Below are positions 7,933 through 16,347 of a stretch of DNA of 64,000 bases, one piece after another (the first letter of the stretch is position 1; every line of letters begins with the position of its first letter). The notes beneath the pieces are model-generated. The model worked only from the letters and a program-made list of their open reading frames with translations, was not told the origin of the DNA and searched no databases. The position numbers and the translations under genes were made by a program. This DNA is from Microbacterium sp. zg-Y625 (GTDB taxonomy: Bacteria; Actinomycetota; Actinomycetes; Actinomycetales; Microbacteriaceae), in NCBI RefSeq assembly GCF_030246925.1, contig NZ_CP126740.1:2542001-2606000 (forward strand). Reading direction: 5' to 3'.

Positions 7933-8619
7933 TCAGGCCGCGACAGGCGCACCCAACCGGCCGTCGACCATCTCGAGCACGCGGTCGCAGTGCTCCAGCA
8001 CGTCGCGGTCGTGGGTGACCATGACCACGGCGACCCCCGCGTCATGCGCCCGGTCGGCGAGAAGCTGGACGACCTCGTGGCTGCGGCGACGGTCCAGCGC
8101 CGCCGTCGGCTCGTCCACCAGCAGCAGGCTCGGCTGGTTCACCAGAGCGCGGGCGATGCCCACGCGCTGACGCTCACCGCCGGAGAGCTCTCCAGGTCGG
8201 TGACCGGCACGGTGGCTCATACCCACAGACTCCAGCACGGGGGCGGGGTCGACGTCGCGGTTTCTTGCCAGGCGCCCGGCGAGGCGCAGCTGGTCGGCTG
8301 CGGTGAGCGCGGGGAGCAGGTTGCCCGACTGGAACACGAACCCGATGTTGCGCAGGCGGAACCGCGCCCGATTGCGCTTGGACAGGGTCGACAGGTCGGT
8401 GCCGTGCACGCGCACCACCCCGCTGTCGGGGTTGGCGAGGGCGCCGGCGATCGCCAGCAGCGACGACTTGCCCGAGCCGGACGGGCCCACGATGGCGACG
8501 AACTCGCCGGGCATGACGGTCAGCGATACGTCGTCGAGTGCGCGGACACGGGAGTCTCCGTCGCCGAGCTCGAGCACGGCGTTGCTGATCTGCAGGGCGG
8601 GGGTGGTGTCGATGCTCAT
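7933..8619 (-). CDS. ABC transporter ATP-binding protein (MacB/LolD/DevA type)
   Basis: A 228-residue ATPase subunit. Walker A is GPSGSGKS (residues 45-52), the Q-loop is near Q97, the signature LSGGE is at 145-149, Walker B LLLVDEP is at 165-171 and the switch histidine is H203. The best family match is the group that pairs with single-FtsX-domain permeases and exports lipids, lipoproteins or drugs or senses envelope stress. The start codon overlaps the stop of the permease gene by 4 bp (ATGA), indicating translational coupling. TetR follows on the same strand. Confidence 0.92.
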   Translation of the reverse strand: MSIDTTPALQISNAVLELGDGDSRVRALDDVSLTVMPGEFVAIVGPSGSGKSSLLAIAGALANPDSGVVRVHGTDLSTLSKRNRARFRLRNIGFVFQSGNLLPALTAADQLRLAGRLARNRDVDPAPVLESVGMSHRAGHRPGELSGGERQRVGIARALVNQPSLLLVDEPTAALDRRRSHEVVQLLADRAHDAGVAVVMVTHDRDVLEHCDRVLEMVDGRLGAPVAA

Positions 8620-9758
8620 CGCTGGCCTCCCAGGGCTCGGAGCGGGTCGATTCGGACGATGCGCAGCACCGCGACGGCGGCGCCGATGAGACCGAGCGCG
8701 ATCGTCAGCCCGGATGCCACGGCGATCGGAGCCGCCTCGAGCGCGAAGGGCATGGCATCCGGCATGAGCGCGCCGAGCCCAACGCCGGCGGCCACGCCGA
8801 GGGCGGTGAAGCCGACCAGGAGAATGGCGGCCTGCATGAGGCTGTCGCGCAGCAGGTAGCGGCTGGACGCGCCGACGGCACGCAGCACCGCGAGATCGTG
8901 GCTGCGCTGGATGGTCCAGACCGTAAAGAACGCGCCGACGACGAGAGCGGAGATGGCGTAGAGGAAGAACTGGATCATGCTGAGCGTCAGCGTCTCGGCC
9001 TCGTAACCCGGGGAGGCGTTGAAGGCCTCGGTGAGGGTCATGGTCGTGGTGTCAGCCGTGGCGTCGATGGCCTCGTAGTCGGGGGTGACGCCGTCCTCGG
9101 CCTGCAGCGCGACGACGCTGGCGTACGGGAAGTCCACCGCGGCGAGCTGCGCGTCCGTGGGCGCGCCCGGCACCGCCGCGCCTGCTGCCATGAGCTTCCA
9201 GGTGTCGAGCGGCAGGTAGGCCACGTCGACGTGACCGAAGGTCGCCTGGCCCTCGGTGAATCCGACGACGGTCAGCTCGACGTCGACGCGCTCGAGGGTG
9301 ACGACCGTGCCGATCTCGACGCCGCTGTCCTTCATCGGCTCGGAGACCACGATGCCGTTGGCCACGCCGATACCCTCACCCGAGGACACCGGAGGTGCGA
9401 GGAAACCATCCGTCTGCACGCCGAACAGCGTGAGGTCGATCTGGGTGCCGTCGTCGGTGACGCCGTTGACGATGTTGACGCCCATCGGCTCCGCTTCGGC
9501 GATGCCGTCGGCACCGTCCCAGGCCACGAGCTGATCTTCGTCGACGACGGAACGACTGAACGCGTTGTCCGCTTTCGTGCCACCGTCGAACGCGAATGCT
9601 GAGGCGGGCATGGATTTGAGGCCGGAGACGCCGTCGTTGACGAGTCCGGAGGACAGGCCGGACAGCAGCACGACGAGCAGCGAGATGAGGGCGATCACGA
9701 CGCCCATCAGAGCGAAGCGGCCGCGGGCGAATCTGAGTTCGCGCAAGGCAAGGAACAT
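8616..9758 (-). CDS. ABC transporter permease (FtsX/DevC family)
   Basis: A 380-residue permease with one N-terminal membrane segment (about residues 18-40), a large extracytoplasmic domain of roughly 200 residues and three C-terminal membrane segments (from about residue 255) forming the FtsX domain. This 1+3 layout is typical of DevC/MacB-like mechanotransmission ABC systems, which do not move substrate through the membrane pore but act on periplasmic or surface substrates. It is first in an operon with the ATPase (4-bp overlap). The substrate is unknown. Confidence 0.88.
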   Translation of the reverse strand: MFLALRELRFARGRFALMGVVIALISLLVVLLSGLSSGLVNDGVSGLKSMPASAFAFDGGTKADNAFSRSVVDEDQLVAWDGADGIAEAEPMGVNIVNGVTDDGTQIDLTLFGVQTDGFLAPPVSSGEGIGVANGIVVSEPMKDSGVEIGTVVTLERVDVELTVVGFTEGQATFGHVDVAYLPLDTWKLMAAGAAVPGAPTDAQLAAVDFPYASVVALQAEDGVTPDYEAIDATADTTTMTLTEAFNASPGYEAETLTLSMIQFFLYAISALVVGAFFTVWTIQRSHDLAVLRAVGASSRYLLRDSLMQAAILLVGFTALGVAAGVGLGALMPDAMPFALEAAPIAVASGLTIALGLIGAAVAVLRIVRIDPLRALGGQR

Positions 9759-9781
9759 GAAGGTCTTTCTGATCGCAAGTT

Positions 9782-9800
9782 TGTCGACAACCCGTCGACA
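9782..9800. promoter_or_regulatory. Candidate TetR operator upstream of the ABC permease
   Basis: The 19-bp inverted repeat TGTCGAC-N5-GTCGACA lies 23 bp upstream of the permease ATG. It contains the 10-bp palindrome TTGTCGACAA (9781-9790). Its size and place fit binding by the TetR protein encoded in the same operon. This is an inference, since no second copy was found next to tetR. Confidence 0.45.
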
Positions 9801-9924
9801 TGATGCCGACAGTATGTCACCAAAAAATGGAAGGGGCGCTCAGGAAGGAGCCGGGCACGACGACGCCCGCGGCCGGAGACCGGGGCGGGCATCACTTGGA
9901 CAGCCGGATCGACCCGGCCGCGGA

Positions 9925-10079
9925 CTACTTCCAGACCGTCGCCAGGAGGATGTTGATCACGGTGAGCACGCCGATCGAGGGCAGCACCCACGAAGCGACC
10001 TGTTCCTTCTTGCGGTTGATCAGGGCGATGACGATGATCGCGATGAGGACGGCATGTTGAGCGGCAGGTCCCCGCTCAT
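9925..10079 (-). pseudogene. Frameshifted gene for a small (about 51-residue) membrane protein
   Basis: On the minus strand an ATG at 10079 opens MSGDLPLNM, then the frame runs into TGA. The frame shifted by one reads AVLIAIIVIALINRKKEQ onward to WK and stops at 9925-9927. That second frame has G or C at nearly every third position and encodes two hydrophobic helices flanking an RKKEQ loop, so it was clearly coding. Restoring one G after the second ATG (10053-10055) would join both parts into a 51-residue protein. The family is not recognised. A sequencing error is the alternative to a real mutation. Confidence 0.5.
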
Positions 10080-10144
10080 CGTCGGGCTCCCGACCGCCGC
10101 GGCATCCCCTCAGATGCTCTCATGCCTCCAGCGTACGAAACTGC

Positions 10145-11131
10145 TCATCGCAGCGCGCCGCGGGTGAGCCACCGCTGCAGGGCGGCATACGCCTCAGCCC
10201 GAGGGTCGGCGCTGGAGAGGAAGAGGTCATGGATGCCGCCGTTGATGCGCTCCACACTGACGCGCTTCCCGATGCGGGTGGACGCCTTGGCGATGTCGTC
10301 GACGACCAGCACCGAGTCGGTCGAGGTCATGTCCTGGGACCACACCATGGGGTTCGCCGACCGCGCCGCCAGCATGACCAGGGCGGGACACCCCACGTCC
10401 AGCCCTGCTGCCACCCGGCGGTGCCCTTCGAGGATCGCCGCGAGCCATCCCGGGTGGGTCGCGAAGCCCCGATCCGGTCGCCACTGCGCCCGCGGCGGGT
10501 CGGCCGGCAGCGACCCCAGCTCGGTCTGCGCGCGCGTGTAGAACCCGAGATCGACCACCGGGTGGGTGCCCAGCGGATCCACCCGTGCCCGCACCTGCAC
10601 GAGGGGCGCGATGGCTTGGCGTCCGATCGCCCCCAGCTGCAGCTCCAGCCACGGGCTGTTGAGCACGAGCGCGGATGCGCGACCCGGGTGCCGGGCGGCC
10701 CAGAGCGTCAGTGTCAGCCCGCCGGTGGAGTGCCCCATCAGCACCAGCCGCCGACCCGACCCGGCGCCCGGCGCGTGACCGATCGCCACGAGCGCCGCGC
10801 CGATGTCGGCGCCATACTCGTCGAGGCTGTTGATGTAGCCGGGCGTCTGCCCCTCGCGCAGGCTGCGACCGTACTTGCGCAGGTCCAGCGCGTGGAACCG
10901 GGCCCCGAGGTGATTCCAGAAGCGGGCGAGTTCGCTCTGGAAGAAGTAGTCCGACCAGCCGTGCACATAGAGCACATCGACGTCGCGCAAGGGCTGCGTC
11001 ATGCGCGCCGTGAACGACGGGAGGCTCCGGACGAGCGTCGCGACCACCGGACCTTCGTCGTCGTCCCCCAGGGGCAGGGTCAAGCTCTCGAACGGCGCCC
11101 CCAGGATGTCGGTGGTCCACTGTTCCGCCAT
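10145..11131 (-). CDS. Alpha/beta hydrolase (serine aminopeptidase/lysophospholipase-like)
   Basis: A 328-residue alpha/beta-hydrolase fold protein. The nucleophile elbow is GHSTGG (about residues 133-138), preceded by a hydrophobic strand, and the domain resembles the S33/monoacylglycerol-lipase group (VLYVHGWSDYFFQ near residue 50, oxyanion region). A late histidine in INGGIHDLFLS (about residue 295) is a good candidate for the catalytic triad. The substrate is unknown. It is probably cytoplasmic, as no signal peptide is seen. A TAGCCT -10 element ends 6 nt before the ATG, consistent with a leaderless mRNA. Confidence 0.8.
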   Translation of the reverse strand: MAEQWTTDILGAPFESLTLPLGDDDEGPVVATLVRSLPSFTARMTQPLRDVDVLYVHGWSDYFFQSELARFWNHLGARFHALDLRKYGRSLREGQTPGYINSLDEYGADIGAALVAIGHAPGAGSGRRLVLMGHSTGGLTLTLWAARHPGRASALVLNSPWLELQLGAIGRQAIAPLVQVRARVDPLGTHPVVDLGFYTRAQTELGSLPADPPRAQWRPDRGFATHPGWLAAILEGHRRVAAGLDVGCPALVMLAARSANPMVWSQDMTSTDSVLVVDDIAKASTRIGKRVSVERINGGIHDLFLSSADPRAEAYAALQRWLTRGALR

Positions 11132-11210
11132 GGGGTCAGCCTACTTTGGCCGATGATCCCCCCGCCGGGCAGTCGTCGACGCGCGGTTGCCCGGGCCGAC
11201 ATCGCCTCCC

Positions 11211-11216
11211 TAGACT
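11211..11216 (+). promoter_or_regulatory. Candidate leaderless -10 element
   Basis: TAGACT ends 6 nt before the ATG at 11223 of the membrane-protein gene. Confidence 0.5.
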
Positions 11217-11222
11217 GCGGCC

Positions 11223-12191
11223 ATGTCGGCCACTCCCCCGCACGGCACGGCGCCGCCGACACCCCACCGGGACGATCCCCTGACCGACGCCATGGCGCGC
11301 ACCGACCTCGCGCGACGCCGCGGCCGCTGGGCGGCCGCCTTCGGTTCGGCCGCTCTGGCGCTCGGCATGGGCGGGTTCTTCTTCGGGGCGCCGTCCTCGC
11401 CCGAGCGCGAGCACATGGCCGGAGGCGCCGCGATCGCTCTGGCGTGGGGTGCTCTCGGGATCATCGGGGTCGCTCTCGGAGCCCTGGCTGTGCTCTTCGC
11501 GCTGGGGGCGCTGTCGACCGGCGGCATCCGCATCCGATGGGCGACCGCGACCCGGTGGGCGCTCGTCGGGGCGGCGGCACTGATCGCGCTGCTGTTGGCG
11601 AGCCCCATCCTCCTGACGCTGGCGGTGCCGCTGGCCGTCGTCTTCGCTCTGGTCGCGCCGCCCGGCAGCGCGGATCCCCCGGCGTCGCTTCGCACCCGGG
11701 CGCTGTGGGGGTCGACGTTCGCCGTCGCCGCGCTCGCCTTGGTCGCGCTGACCGTCGCCCACGTCACGGTGTGGAACCCGCTCGCCCGGGTGCCGGGGAT
11801 GGGCGTCGAACGGATCTACGCCGAGATGATCGCGGCGAATCAGTTGTCGCTGCGCATCGACCCCATCCTCGTCGCCTGGGCCGCCCTGTGGGTGTTCGTC
11901 GCCCTCGGAGTGGTCGTGGCAAGCCTGGTTCCCGCCATCGGCGACAGGCTCACCGCGCGTCGACTCGTCGTGGCCGGCTGCGCGCTGCTCGGCCTCATCG
12001 GCACCACCGGCTGGATCGCGGGCTTCAACATCGGCATGGCGCTGGCCGACACGTTCCTGACGTCGGGAGCGGATGCTGCGCCCGTCGGACCCGCGCTGAG
12101 GCTGGTCGGCCAGGTCTTCCTGGTGGCCGCGCTCATCATCGGGCTCGCACCCTCGCGTGCGACCGCCCCGCGCCCCGCGCCCGTCGGCTGA
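11223..12191 (+). CDS. Polytopic membrane protein of unknown function
   Basis: A 322-residue protein with a proline/histidine-rich cytoplasmic start (residues 1-35), then about eight hydrophobic segments (for example near 38-58, 66-100, 108-145, 160-182, 217-240, 250-270, 285-310). There are no charged catalytic or cofactor motifs, and I do not recognise the family. It is transcribed away from the alpha/beta hydrolase, with a TAGACT element 6 nt before the ATG. The gene ends at a tandem-repeat region shared with the convergent ferredoxin reductase gene. Confidence 0.6.
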   Translation: MSATPPHGTAPPTPHRDDPLTDAMARTDLARRRGRWAAAFGSAALALGMGGFFFGAPSSPEREHMAGGAAIALAWGALGIIGVALGALAVLFALGALSTGGIRIRWATATRWALVGAAALIALLLASPILLTLAVPLAVVFALVAPPGSADPPASLRTRALWGSTFAVAALALVALTVAHVTVWNPLARVPGMGVERIYAEMIAANQLSLRIDPILVAWAALWVFVALGVVVASLVPAIGDRLTARRLVVAGCALLGLIGTTGWIAGFNIGMALADTFLTSGADAAPVGPALRLVGQVFLVAALIIGLAPSRATAPRPAPVG

Positions 12192-12216
12192 GCCGGCGCT
12201 CCCGCGGCCGGGCGCC

Positions 12217-12372
12217 GCACGGCATCCACTCGCCTGTCGCGAATCGTCGCCGCCGGCCGCCGGACGGCGCACGGCATCCACTCGCCTGTCGCAAATGGTC
12301 GCCTACGGCCGCCACGCGGCGCACGGCATCCACTCGCCTGTCGCAAATCGTCGCCTCCGGCCGCCGGAAGCG
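12217..12372. repeat. Three tandem 52-bp repeats between convergent genes
   Basis: Units begin at 12217, 12269 and 12321, each with GCACGGCATCCACTCGCCTG followed by TCGC, an AAATSGTCG-like core and a GCCGCC-rich end. The period is exactly 52 bp and the units differ at several positions. They are contiguous, so this is not a CRISPR array. Confidence 0.75.
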
Positions 12373-12427
12373 ACCATTCGCGACAGGGGAACGCGGGATG
12401 GCGGGAGGGGAACGCGGGATGGCGGGA
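12371..12427. repeat. Inverted partner copy plus 21-bp direct repeat
   Basis: GCGACCATTCGCGACAGG (12370-12387) is the approximate reverse complement of the CCTGTCGCAAATGGTCGC core of the 52-bp units and could pair with any of them. It runs into two 21-bp direct repeats (12386-12406 and 12407-12427) of the form GGGGAACGCGGGATGGCGGGA (one base fewer quoted: GGGAACGCGGGATGGCGGGA). The structure could act as a terminator for both convergent genes. Confidence 0.6.
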
Positions 12428-12486
12428 AGGGCGCGCGCGGGCGGCGCGCGCGGCGGGCGGGCGCGGCGGGCGGGGAGGGCCGGCGG

Positions 12487-13860
12487 CTACTCGCCGCGTG
12501 AGACCGTGATCATCTCCTCGCGGGGGACGACCTTGATGCGGGGGCGCCCCTGCGCGGCGCCGAGCGCCACCTCGTACTCGTCGAGGCGGTGCCAGCCCTC
12601 GAGGTCGGTCCAGCGCACTCCGCGCGAGGCGAGCAGCTCGGTGATCGCCTCTTCGGACGGGTCCTCGGGCGTCCACCACGAGCCCTGGTCGTTGATGATG
12701 TGGCCGACCGTCTCCATGGCATCCGACTTGGTGTGCCCGATGAGGCCCACCGGTCCGCGCTTGATCCAGCCCGTCGCGTACACGCCGGGGACCCGCTCGT
12801 TGGAGTCCTTGTGGATCACCTGGCCCTCCTGGTTCGGGATCACACCGTGCCGCTTGTCGAACGGCACGCCCGGCAGGGGCGAGCCGAAGTACCCGACCGC
12901 GCGGTACAGCGCCTGTACGGGCACTTCGCGCAGTTCACCGGTGCCCTCGACGCCGCCCTGGCCGTCGGGCTGCGTGCGCTCGTAGACGAAGGAGCTCACG
13001 CGGCCGAACACGTCCTTCTTCACCTCGACCGGCTTGGCCCAGAAGTGGAAGTGCAGGCGGCGCGATGCCTCGCCGCCGGCGTTGTTCACCGACGGGCGCT
13101 TGCGCCACGACTGCAGCACCCGGTCGATCACCATGACCTGCTTGTTGCTGGCGACGGCGGTCTTGGATGCCTCGTCGTAGTCGAAGTCCTCGTCGTAGAC
13201 GACCATGTCGACGTCGCGCAGCTCACCGAGCTCGCGCAGCTCGAGGGGGGTGAACTTCACCTGCGCGGGGCCGCGCCGACCGAACACGTGCACGTCGGTG
13301 ACGGGCGACGCCTTCAGCCCCTCGTAGACGTTCTGCGGGATCTCGGTCGGCAGCAGGTCGTCGGCGTGCTTCACGAGCATGCGGCTGATGTCGAGCGCGA
13401 CGTTGCCGTTGCCGATGACGGCGATCGACTCCGCCTCGAGCGGCCAGGTGCGCGGCACGTCGGGGTGCCCGTCGAACCAGCTGACGAAGTCCGCCGCACC
13501 GTACGAGCCCTCGGCGTCGATGCCGGGGATGTCGAGAGACGTGTCGCGGATGGCGCCGGTGGCGAAGATGACCGCGTTGTAGTGCCGCTTGAGGTCGTCG
13601 AGCGTGATGTCCTCGCCGAAGCGCACGTTGCCGAACAGGCGGATGTCGCCGCGGTCGAGCACTTCGCGCAGCGCGTTGATGATGCCCTTGATGCGCGGGT
13701 GATCGGGCGCGACGCCGTAGCGGACCAGGCCGTAGGGCGCGGGAAGCTGCTCGAACAGGTCGATCGACACGTCGAAACGACGCTCGGCTTTGAGGAGGAG
13801 GTCGGCGGCGTAGATACCTGCCGGCCCGGCGCCGACGATCGCGAGTCGCAGCTTGGTCAT
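12487..13860 (-). CDS. fprA: Ferredoxin--NADP+ reductase (FprA/adrenodoxin-reductase family)
   Basis: A 457-residue FAD flavoprotein that moves electrons between NADPH and ferredoxin. The FAD-binding motif GAGPAG is at residues 10-15, followed by the FEQLPAPYGLVRYGVAPDHP block typical of the adrenodoxin-reductase type. The NADP-binding motif IGNGNVALD is near residue 150, and the C-terminal ATGWIKRGPVGLIGHTK segment is also conserved. The ATG at 13860 (MTKLRLAIVGAG) is used since upstream in-frame sequence has no domain character. It lies downstream of the polyprenyl diphosphate synthase gene on the same strand with a 59-bp gap, so it may share its transcript. Confidence 0.9.
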   Translation of the reverse strand: MTKLRLAIVGAGPAGIYAADLLLKAERRFDVSIDLFEQLPAPYGLVRYGVAPDHPRIKGIINALREVLDRGDIRLFGNVRFGEDITLDDLKRHYNAVIFATGAIRDTSLDIPGIDAEGSYGAADFVSWFDGHPDVPRTWPLEAESIAVIGNGNVALDISRMLVKHADDLLPTEIPQNVYEGLKASPVTDVHVFGRRGPAQVKFTPLELRELGELRDVDMVVYDEDFDYDEASKTAVASNKQVMVIDRVLQSWRKRPSVNNAGGEASRRLHFHFWAKPVEVKKDVFGRVSSFVYERTQPDGQGGVEGTGELREVPVQALYRAVGYFGSPLPGVPFDKRHGVIPNQEGQVIHKDSNERVPGVYATGWIKRGPVGLIGHTKSDAMETVGHIINDQGSWWTPEDPSEEAITELLASRGVRWTDLEGWHRLDEYEVALGAAQGRPRIKVVPREEMITVSRGE

Positions 13861-13919
13861 GGGTGGTGGTCCTTTCGTGGTCGGCGCCGCCGCGCTCTTG
13901 CGAGCCGGTTCGGCGCCGG

Positions 13920-14981
13920 TCAGCTGGATCGGTCGGCGACGGCGCGCGCGAAGCGGGTGAGCGCTTCGCGGACGGCGCCGTCGGGAAGAGGCTCGAGGGC
14001 CGCGATCGCCGCGTCCGACCATTCCCCGGCGAGAGCCTGGGTGGCGGCGGTCGCCTCGTGATCGCGCAGTCGCGCGAGCGGTTCGTCGAGGATCGCCGGG
14101 TCGGCGCCGTCGGCGATGAGCGCGACCCCTTCGTCGATCTCCGCGCGAAGGGCGACGGATGCGGCATCCGTCCGCTGTCCCAGCAGCAGATACGGCATGG
14201 TGGGCACACCGGCGCGCAGGTCGGTGCCGGGGACCTTGCCGGTCTCCCCGGGGTCGGCGGACAGGTCGATGACGTCGTCCAGCAGCTGGAACGCGACGCC
14301 CGCCTTCTCGCCGAAAGCGACCATGGGCTGCTCGAACTCACGCGGTCCGTTGCCGAAGATGACGCCGGCTTGCGCGGATGCCGCGATGAGCGAGCCGGTC
14401 TTGTCGGCGAGCACCTGCAGGTAGAAGGCGACGGGATCGTCGGAGCGCTGGGGACCGACCGTCTCGTGCATCTGGCCGAGAACGAGGCGCTCGAAGGTGT
14501 CGGCCTGCAGATGGATCGCCTGCTCGCCGAGCCGCGCCATGATCTGGCTGGCCCGCGAGAAGAGCAGGTCGCCGGTGAGGATGGCGACGTTGTTGCCCCA
14601 CACCGCGTGGGCGCTCGGCACGCCGCGGCGCACATCCGCGCCGTCCATGACGTCGTCGTGGTAGAGCGAGCCGAGGTGGGTGAGCTCGAGGGCGGTGGCC
14701 GCCGCGATGACCTCGTCGGTGGCGCCGTCGCCCAGCTGCGCGGTCAGCAGCGCCAGCATCGGGCGTACCCGCTTGCCGCCTGCCTCGTAGAGGTAGCGGG
14801 CGGTGGCGTCGGCCAGGGCGTCTGTGGTCTTCAGCTCGGCGGCCATGTTGGCCTCGACGCGGTCGAGACCGTCTTCGATCCGCGCGATGAGCTTGCGCGC
14901 GCGGGCACCGGCGAACACCCGCTCGGTCAGGCCGAGGCGGCTCGCCAGGCGGGTACCCGGCGTGGGAGGGCTCGCAGTCAC
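13920..14981 (-). CDS. Polyprenyl diphosphate synthase (menaquinone side chain)
   Basis: A 353-residue trans-isoprenyl diphosphate synthase that elongates farnesyl or geranylgeranyl diphosphate with isopentenyl diphosphate. The first aspartate-rich motif is in LYHDDVMDGADVRRG and the second in QLLDDVIDLSAD, both intact. The gene is followed upstream by menG and lies near menA, so the product is most likely the C40-C55 side chain of menaquinone. The GTG at 14981 is chosen because TAGCCT ends 7 nt before it. An ATG 11 codons upstream would overlap that element and adds nothing conserved. Confidence 0.88.
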   Translation of the reverse strand: MTASPPTPGTRLASRLGLTERVFAGARARKLIARIEDGLDRVEANMAAELKTTDALADATARYLYEAGGKRVRPMLALLTAQLGDGATDEVIAAATALELTHLGSLYHDDVMDGADVRRGVPSAHAVWGNNVAILTGDLLFSRASQIMARLGEQAIHLQADTFERLVLGQMHETVGPQRSDDPVAFYLQVLADKTGSLIAASAQAGVIFGNGPREFEQPMVAFGEKAGVAFQLLDDVIDLSADPGETGKVPGTDLRAGVPTMPYLLLGQRTDAASVALRAEIDEGVALIADGADPAILDEPLARLRDHEATAATQALAGEWSDAAIAALEPLPDGAVREALTRFARAVADRSS

Positions 14982-15023
14982 GCTCTCCAGCCTACCGGGG
15001 TCGCGCTGGCGCAAGCTGACTGC

Positions 15024-15749
15024 TCAGCTACCGGTCAGCGGCTTGCGAGCGCGGTGCAAGGCGACGATGCCGAAGGTCAGGTCCCGATAGGCGACGTCGG
15101 CCCACCCTGCCTCGCGCATCCAGGCACTGAGCGTCGGCTGGTCGGGCCAGTCGCGGATCGATTCGTTGAGGTAGTCGTACGCCGCCGCGTTGGAGCTGAC
15201 CGCGCGCGCGATCACCGGCAGCACCCGGTCGTTGTAGAAGCGGTACAGGCCCGCGAACGCCGGCGAGCGGGGGTGCGAGAACTCGCAGATGACGAGCCGC
15301 CCACCGGGCGCCGTGACCCGCAGCATCTCGGCCAGCGCCTTCTTGGGGTCGTTGACGTTGCGCAGGCCGAACGAGATGGTGACCGCGTCGAACGCGTCGT
15401 CTTCGAAGGGCAGAGCCGTGGCATCCGCCTCGACGAACGACAGGTTGGGCACGCCGCCGTGCCGGCGGCGCCCCTCGGCGATCATGCCGGGCGAGAAGTC
15501 GGCGGCGACCACCTCGGCGCCGCTCGCGGCGAGCGCCACCGAGCTCGCTCCGGTGCCGGCGGCGAGGTCGAGGATGCGCTGGCCCGGACGCGGCGCGATC
15601 GCGCGGGTGGTGGCGACGCGCCAGAGACGGTCGTTGCCGAGGCTCAGCACGGTGTTGGTGCGGTCGTAGGCGGGAGCCACCTCGTCGAACATCCCGCTCA
15701 CACGCGAGGGGTCTTTGCCGAGGTCGGCGCGAAGGGGTTCCGAGGTCAC
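15024..15749 (-). CDS. menG: Demethylmenaquinone methyltransferase
   Basis: A 241-residue SAM-dependent methyltransferase of the UbiE/MenG family catalysing the last step of menaquinone synthesis. Characteristic stretches are [19 protein letters not shown] at the start, the SAM motif [11 protein letters not shown] (about residues 61-71) and [13 protein letters not shown]. The length is normal. It reads from GTG at 15749. The -10 hexamer TAGGAT (15756-15761, minus strand) ends 6 nt upstream and its TAG is the stop codon of the DUF402 gene, so the promoter is embedded in the end of the preceding gene. The polyprenyl synthase follows 42 bp downstream. Confidence 0.93.
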   Translation of the reverse strand: MTSEPLRADLGKDPSRVSGMFDEVAPAYDRTNTVLSLGNDRLWRVATTRAIAPRPGQRILDLAAGTGASSVALAASGAEVVAADFSPGMIAEGRRRHGGVPNLSFVEADATALPFEDDAFDAVTISFGLRNVNDPKKALAEMLRVTAPGGRLVICEFSHPRSPAFAGLYRFYNDRVLPVIARAVSSNAAAYDYLNESIRDWPDQPTLSAWMREAGWADVAYRDLTFGIVALHRARKPLTGS

Positions 15750-15755
15750 CCCTCG

Positions 15756-15761
15756 ATCCTA
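15756..15761 (-). promoter_or_regulatory. Leaderless -10 element of menG fused to an upstream stop codon
   Basis: TAGGAT on the minus strand ends 6 nt before the menG GTG. Its first three bases are the stop codon of the DUF402 gene. Confidence 0.5.
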
Positions 15762-16325
15762 CGGCGCGGCGCCGTCGAGCTCGCTGAACTCCGCCAGCCG
15801 CGCAAGCCAGCGGTCGGCCGTCGCGTCGTCGAAGGGCGCCTGGCCGGCGCGCACACGGGCCTCGAGGTCCACGGCGACCTGTTCCAGCCGGTCGACGAGC
15901 TCGAGGGGATAGCCGTAGCGCACCCGGTGCTCGTCCCACTCGTCGCGGTCCTCGATGTAGACCTCGGCGCCGACGCGCTCGACGACATCCAGGTCCATGT
16001 CGATCCCGACCGGCGCCCCGTCCTCCCAGGTGACGTCCCACGCGATGTCGATGTAGATGCGGGTGCGATGCGGCGGGGAGTTGCGCGTGAGCACCCAGTC
16101 GCCGTCCGGCGGGATCAGCGTGACGTCGGGGTACTCGGTGACGATGTCCCGGCCCGGCCGCACGCTGCGGTCGCCCACGCGCTGCCCCACCCAGTCCCCC
16201 CACTCGTCGCTGCCGAGGTAGACGCACTCGTGCACCCAGTGCGTGCCGCCGTCCCACTTGCGCCAGCGGAACAGCAGCGGCGTACCGGGGGCAGGGCGGA
16301 CGGATGCCGCGGAGGTCGCGTTCAT
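15759..16325 (-). CDS. DUF402 domain-containing protein
   Basis: A 188-residue protein with the DUF402 fold: aromatic and acidic residues in IYIDIAWDVTWEDG and VGIDMDLDVVERVGAEVYIEDRDEWDEH (read as separate blocks). The acidic DxD/DxxDE residues are the metal and phosphate-binding positions seen in family members such as bacterial nucleoside-diphosphate phosphatases and the FAU-1 RNA-binding protein. The reaction here is unproven. It is divergent from menF. The two start codons are only 22 bp apart with overlapping -10 elements. Confidence 0.8.
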   Translation of the reverse strand: MNATSAASVRPAPGTPLLFRWRKWDGGTHWVHECVYLGSDEWGDWVGQRVGDRSVRPGRDIVTEYPDVTLIPPDGDWVLTRNSPPHRTRIYIDIAWDVTWEDGAPVGIDMDLDVVERVGAEVYIEDRDEWDEHRVRYGYPLELVDRLEQVAVDLEARVRAGQAPFDDATADRWLARLAEFSELDGAAP

Positions 16326-16331
16326 CTGGCG

Positions 16332-16341
16332 AGTCTAGGCT
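16332..16341. promoter_or_regulatory. Overlapping divergent -10 elements (DUF402 gene / menF)
   Basis: The 10-bp AGTCTAGGCT contains TAGACT on the minus strand (16332-16337), 6 nt from the DUF402 ATG, and TAGGCT on the plus strand (16336-16341), 6 nt from the menF GTG. The two hexamers share the bases TA, so RNA polymerase probably cannot open both at once. Confidence 0.5.
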
Positions 16342-16347
16342 TGAGGG

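Noticed and set aside
12217..12372. CRISPR array
   Set aside because: The 52-bp units are contiguous with no spacers, and no cas genes are present.
10229..12985. Plus-strand open frame of 918 codons
   Set aside because: Crosses the alpha/beta hydrolase in antisense, an out-of-frame membrane gene and the tandem-repeat region; low-complexity translation.
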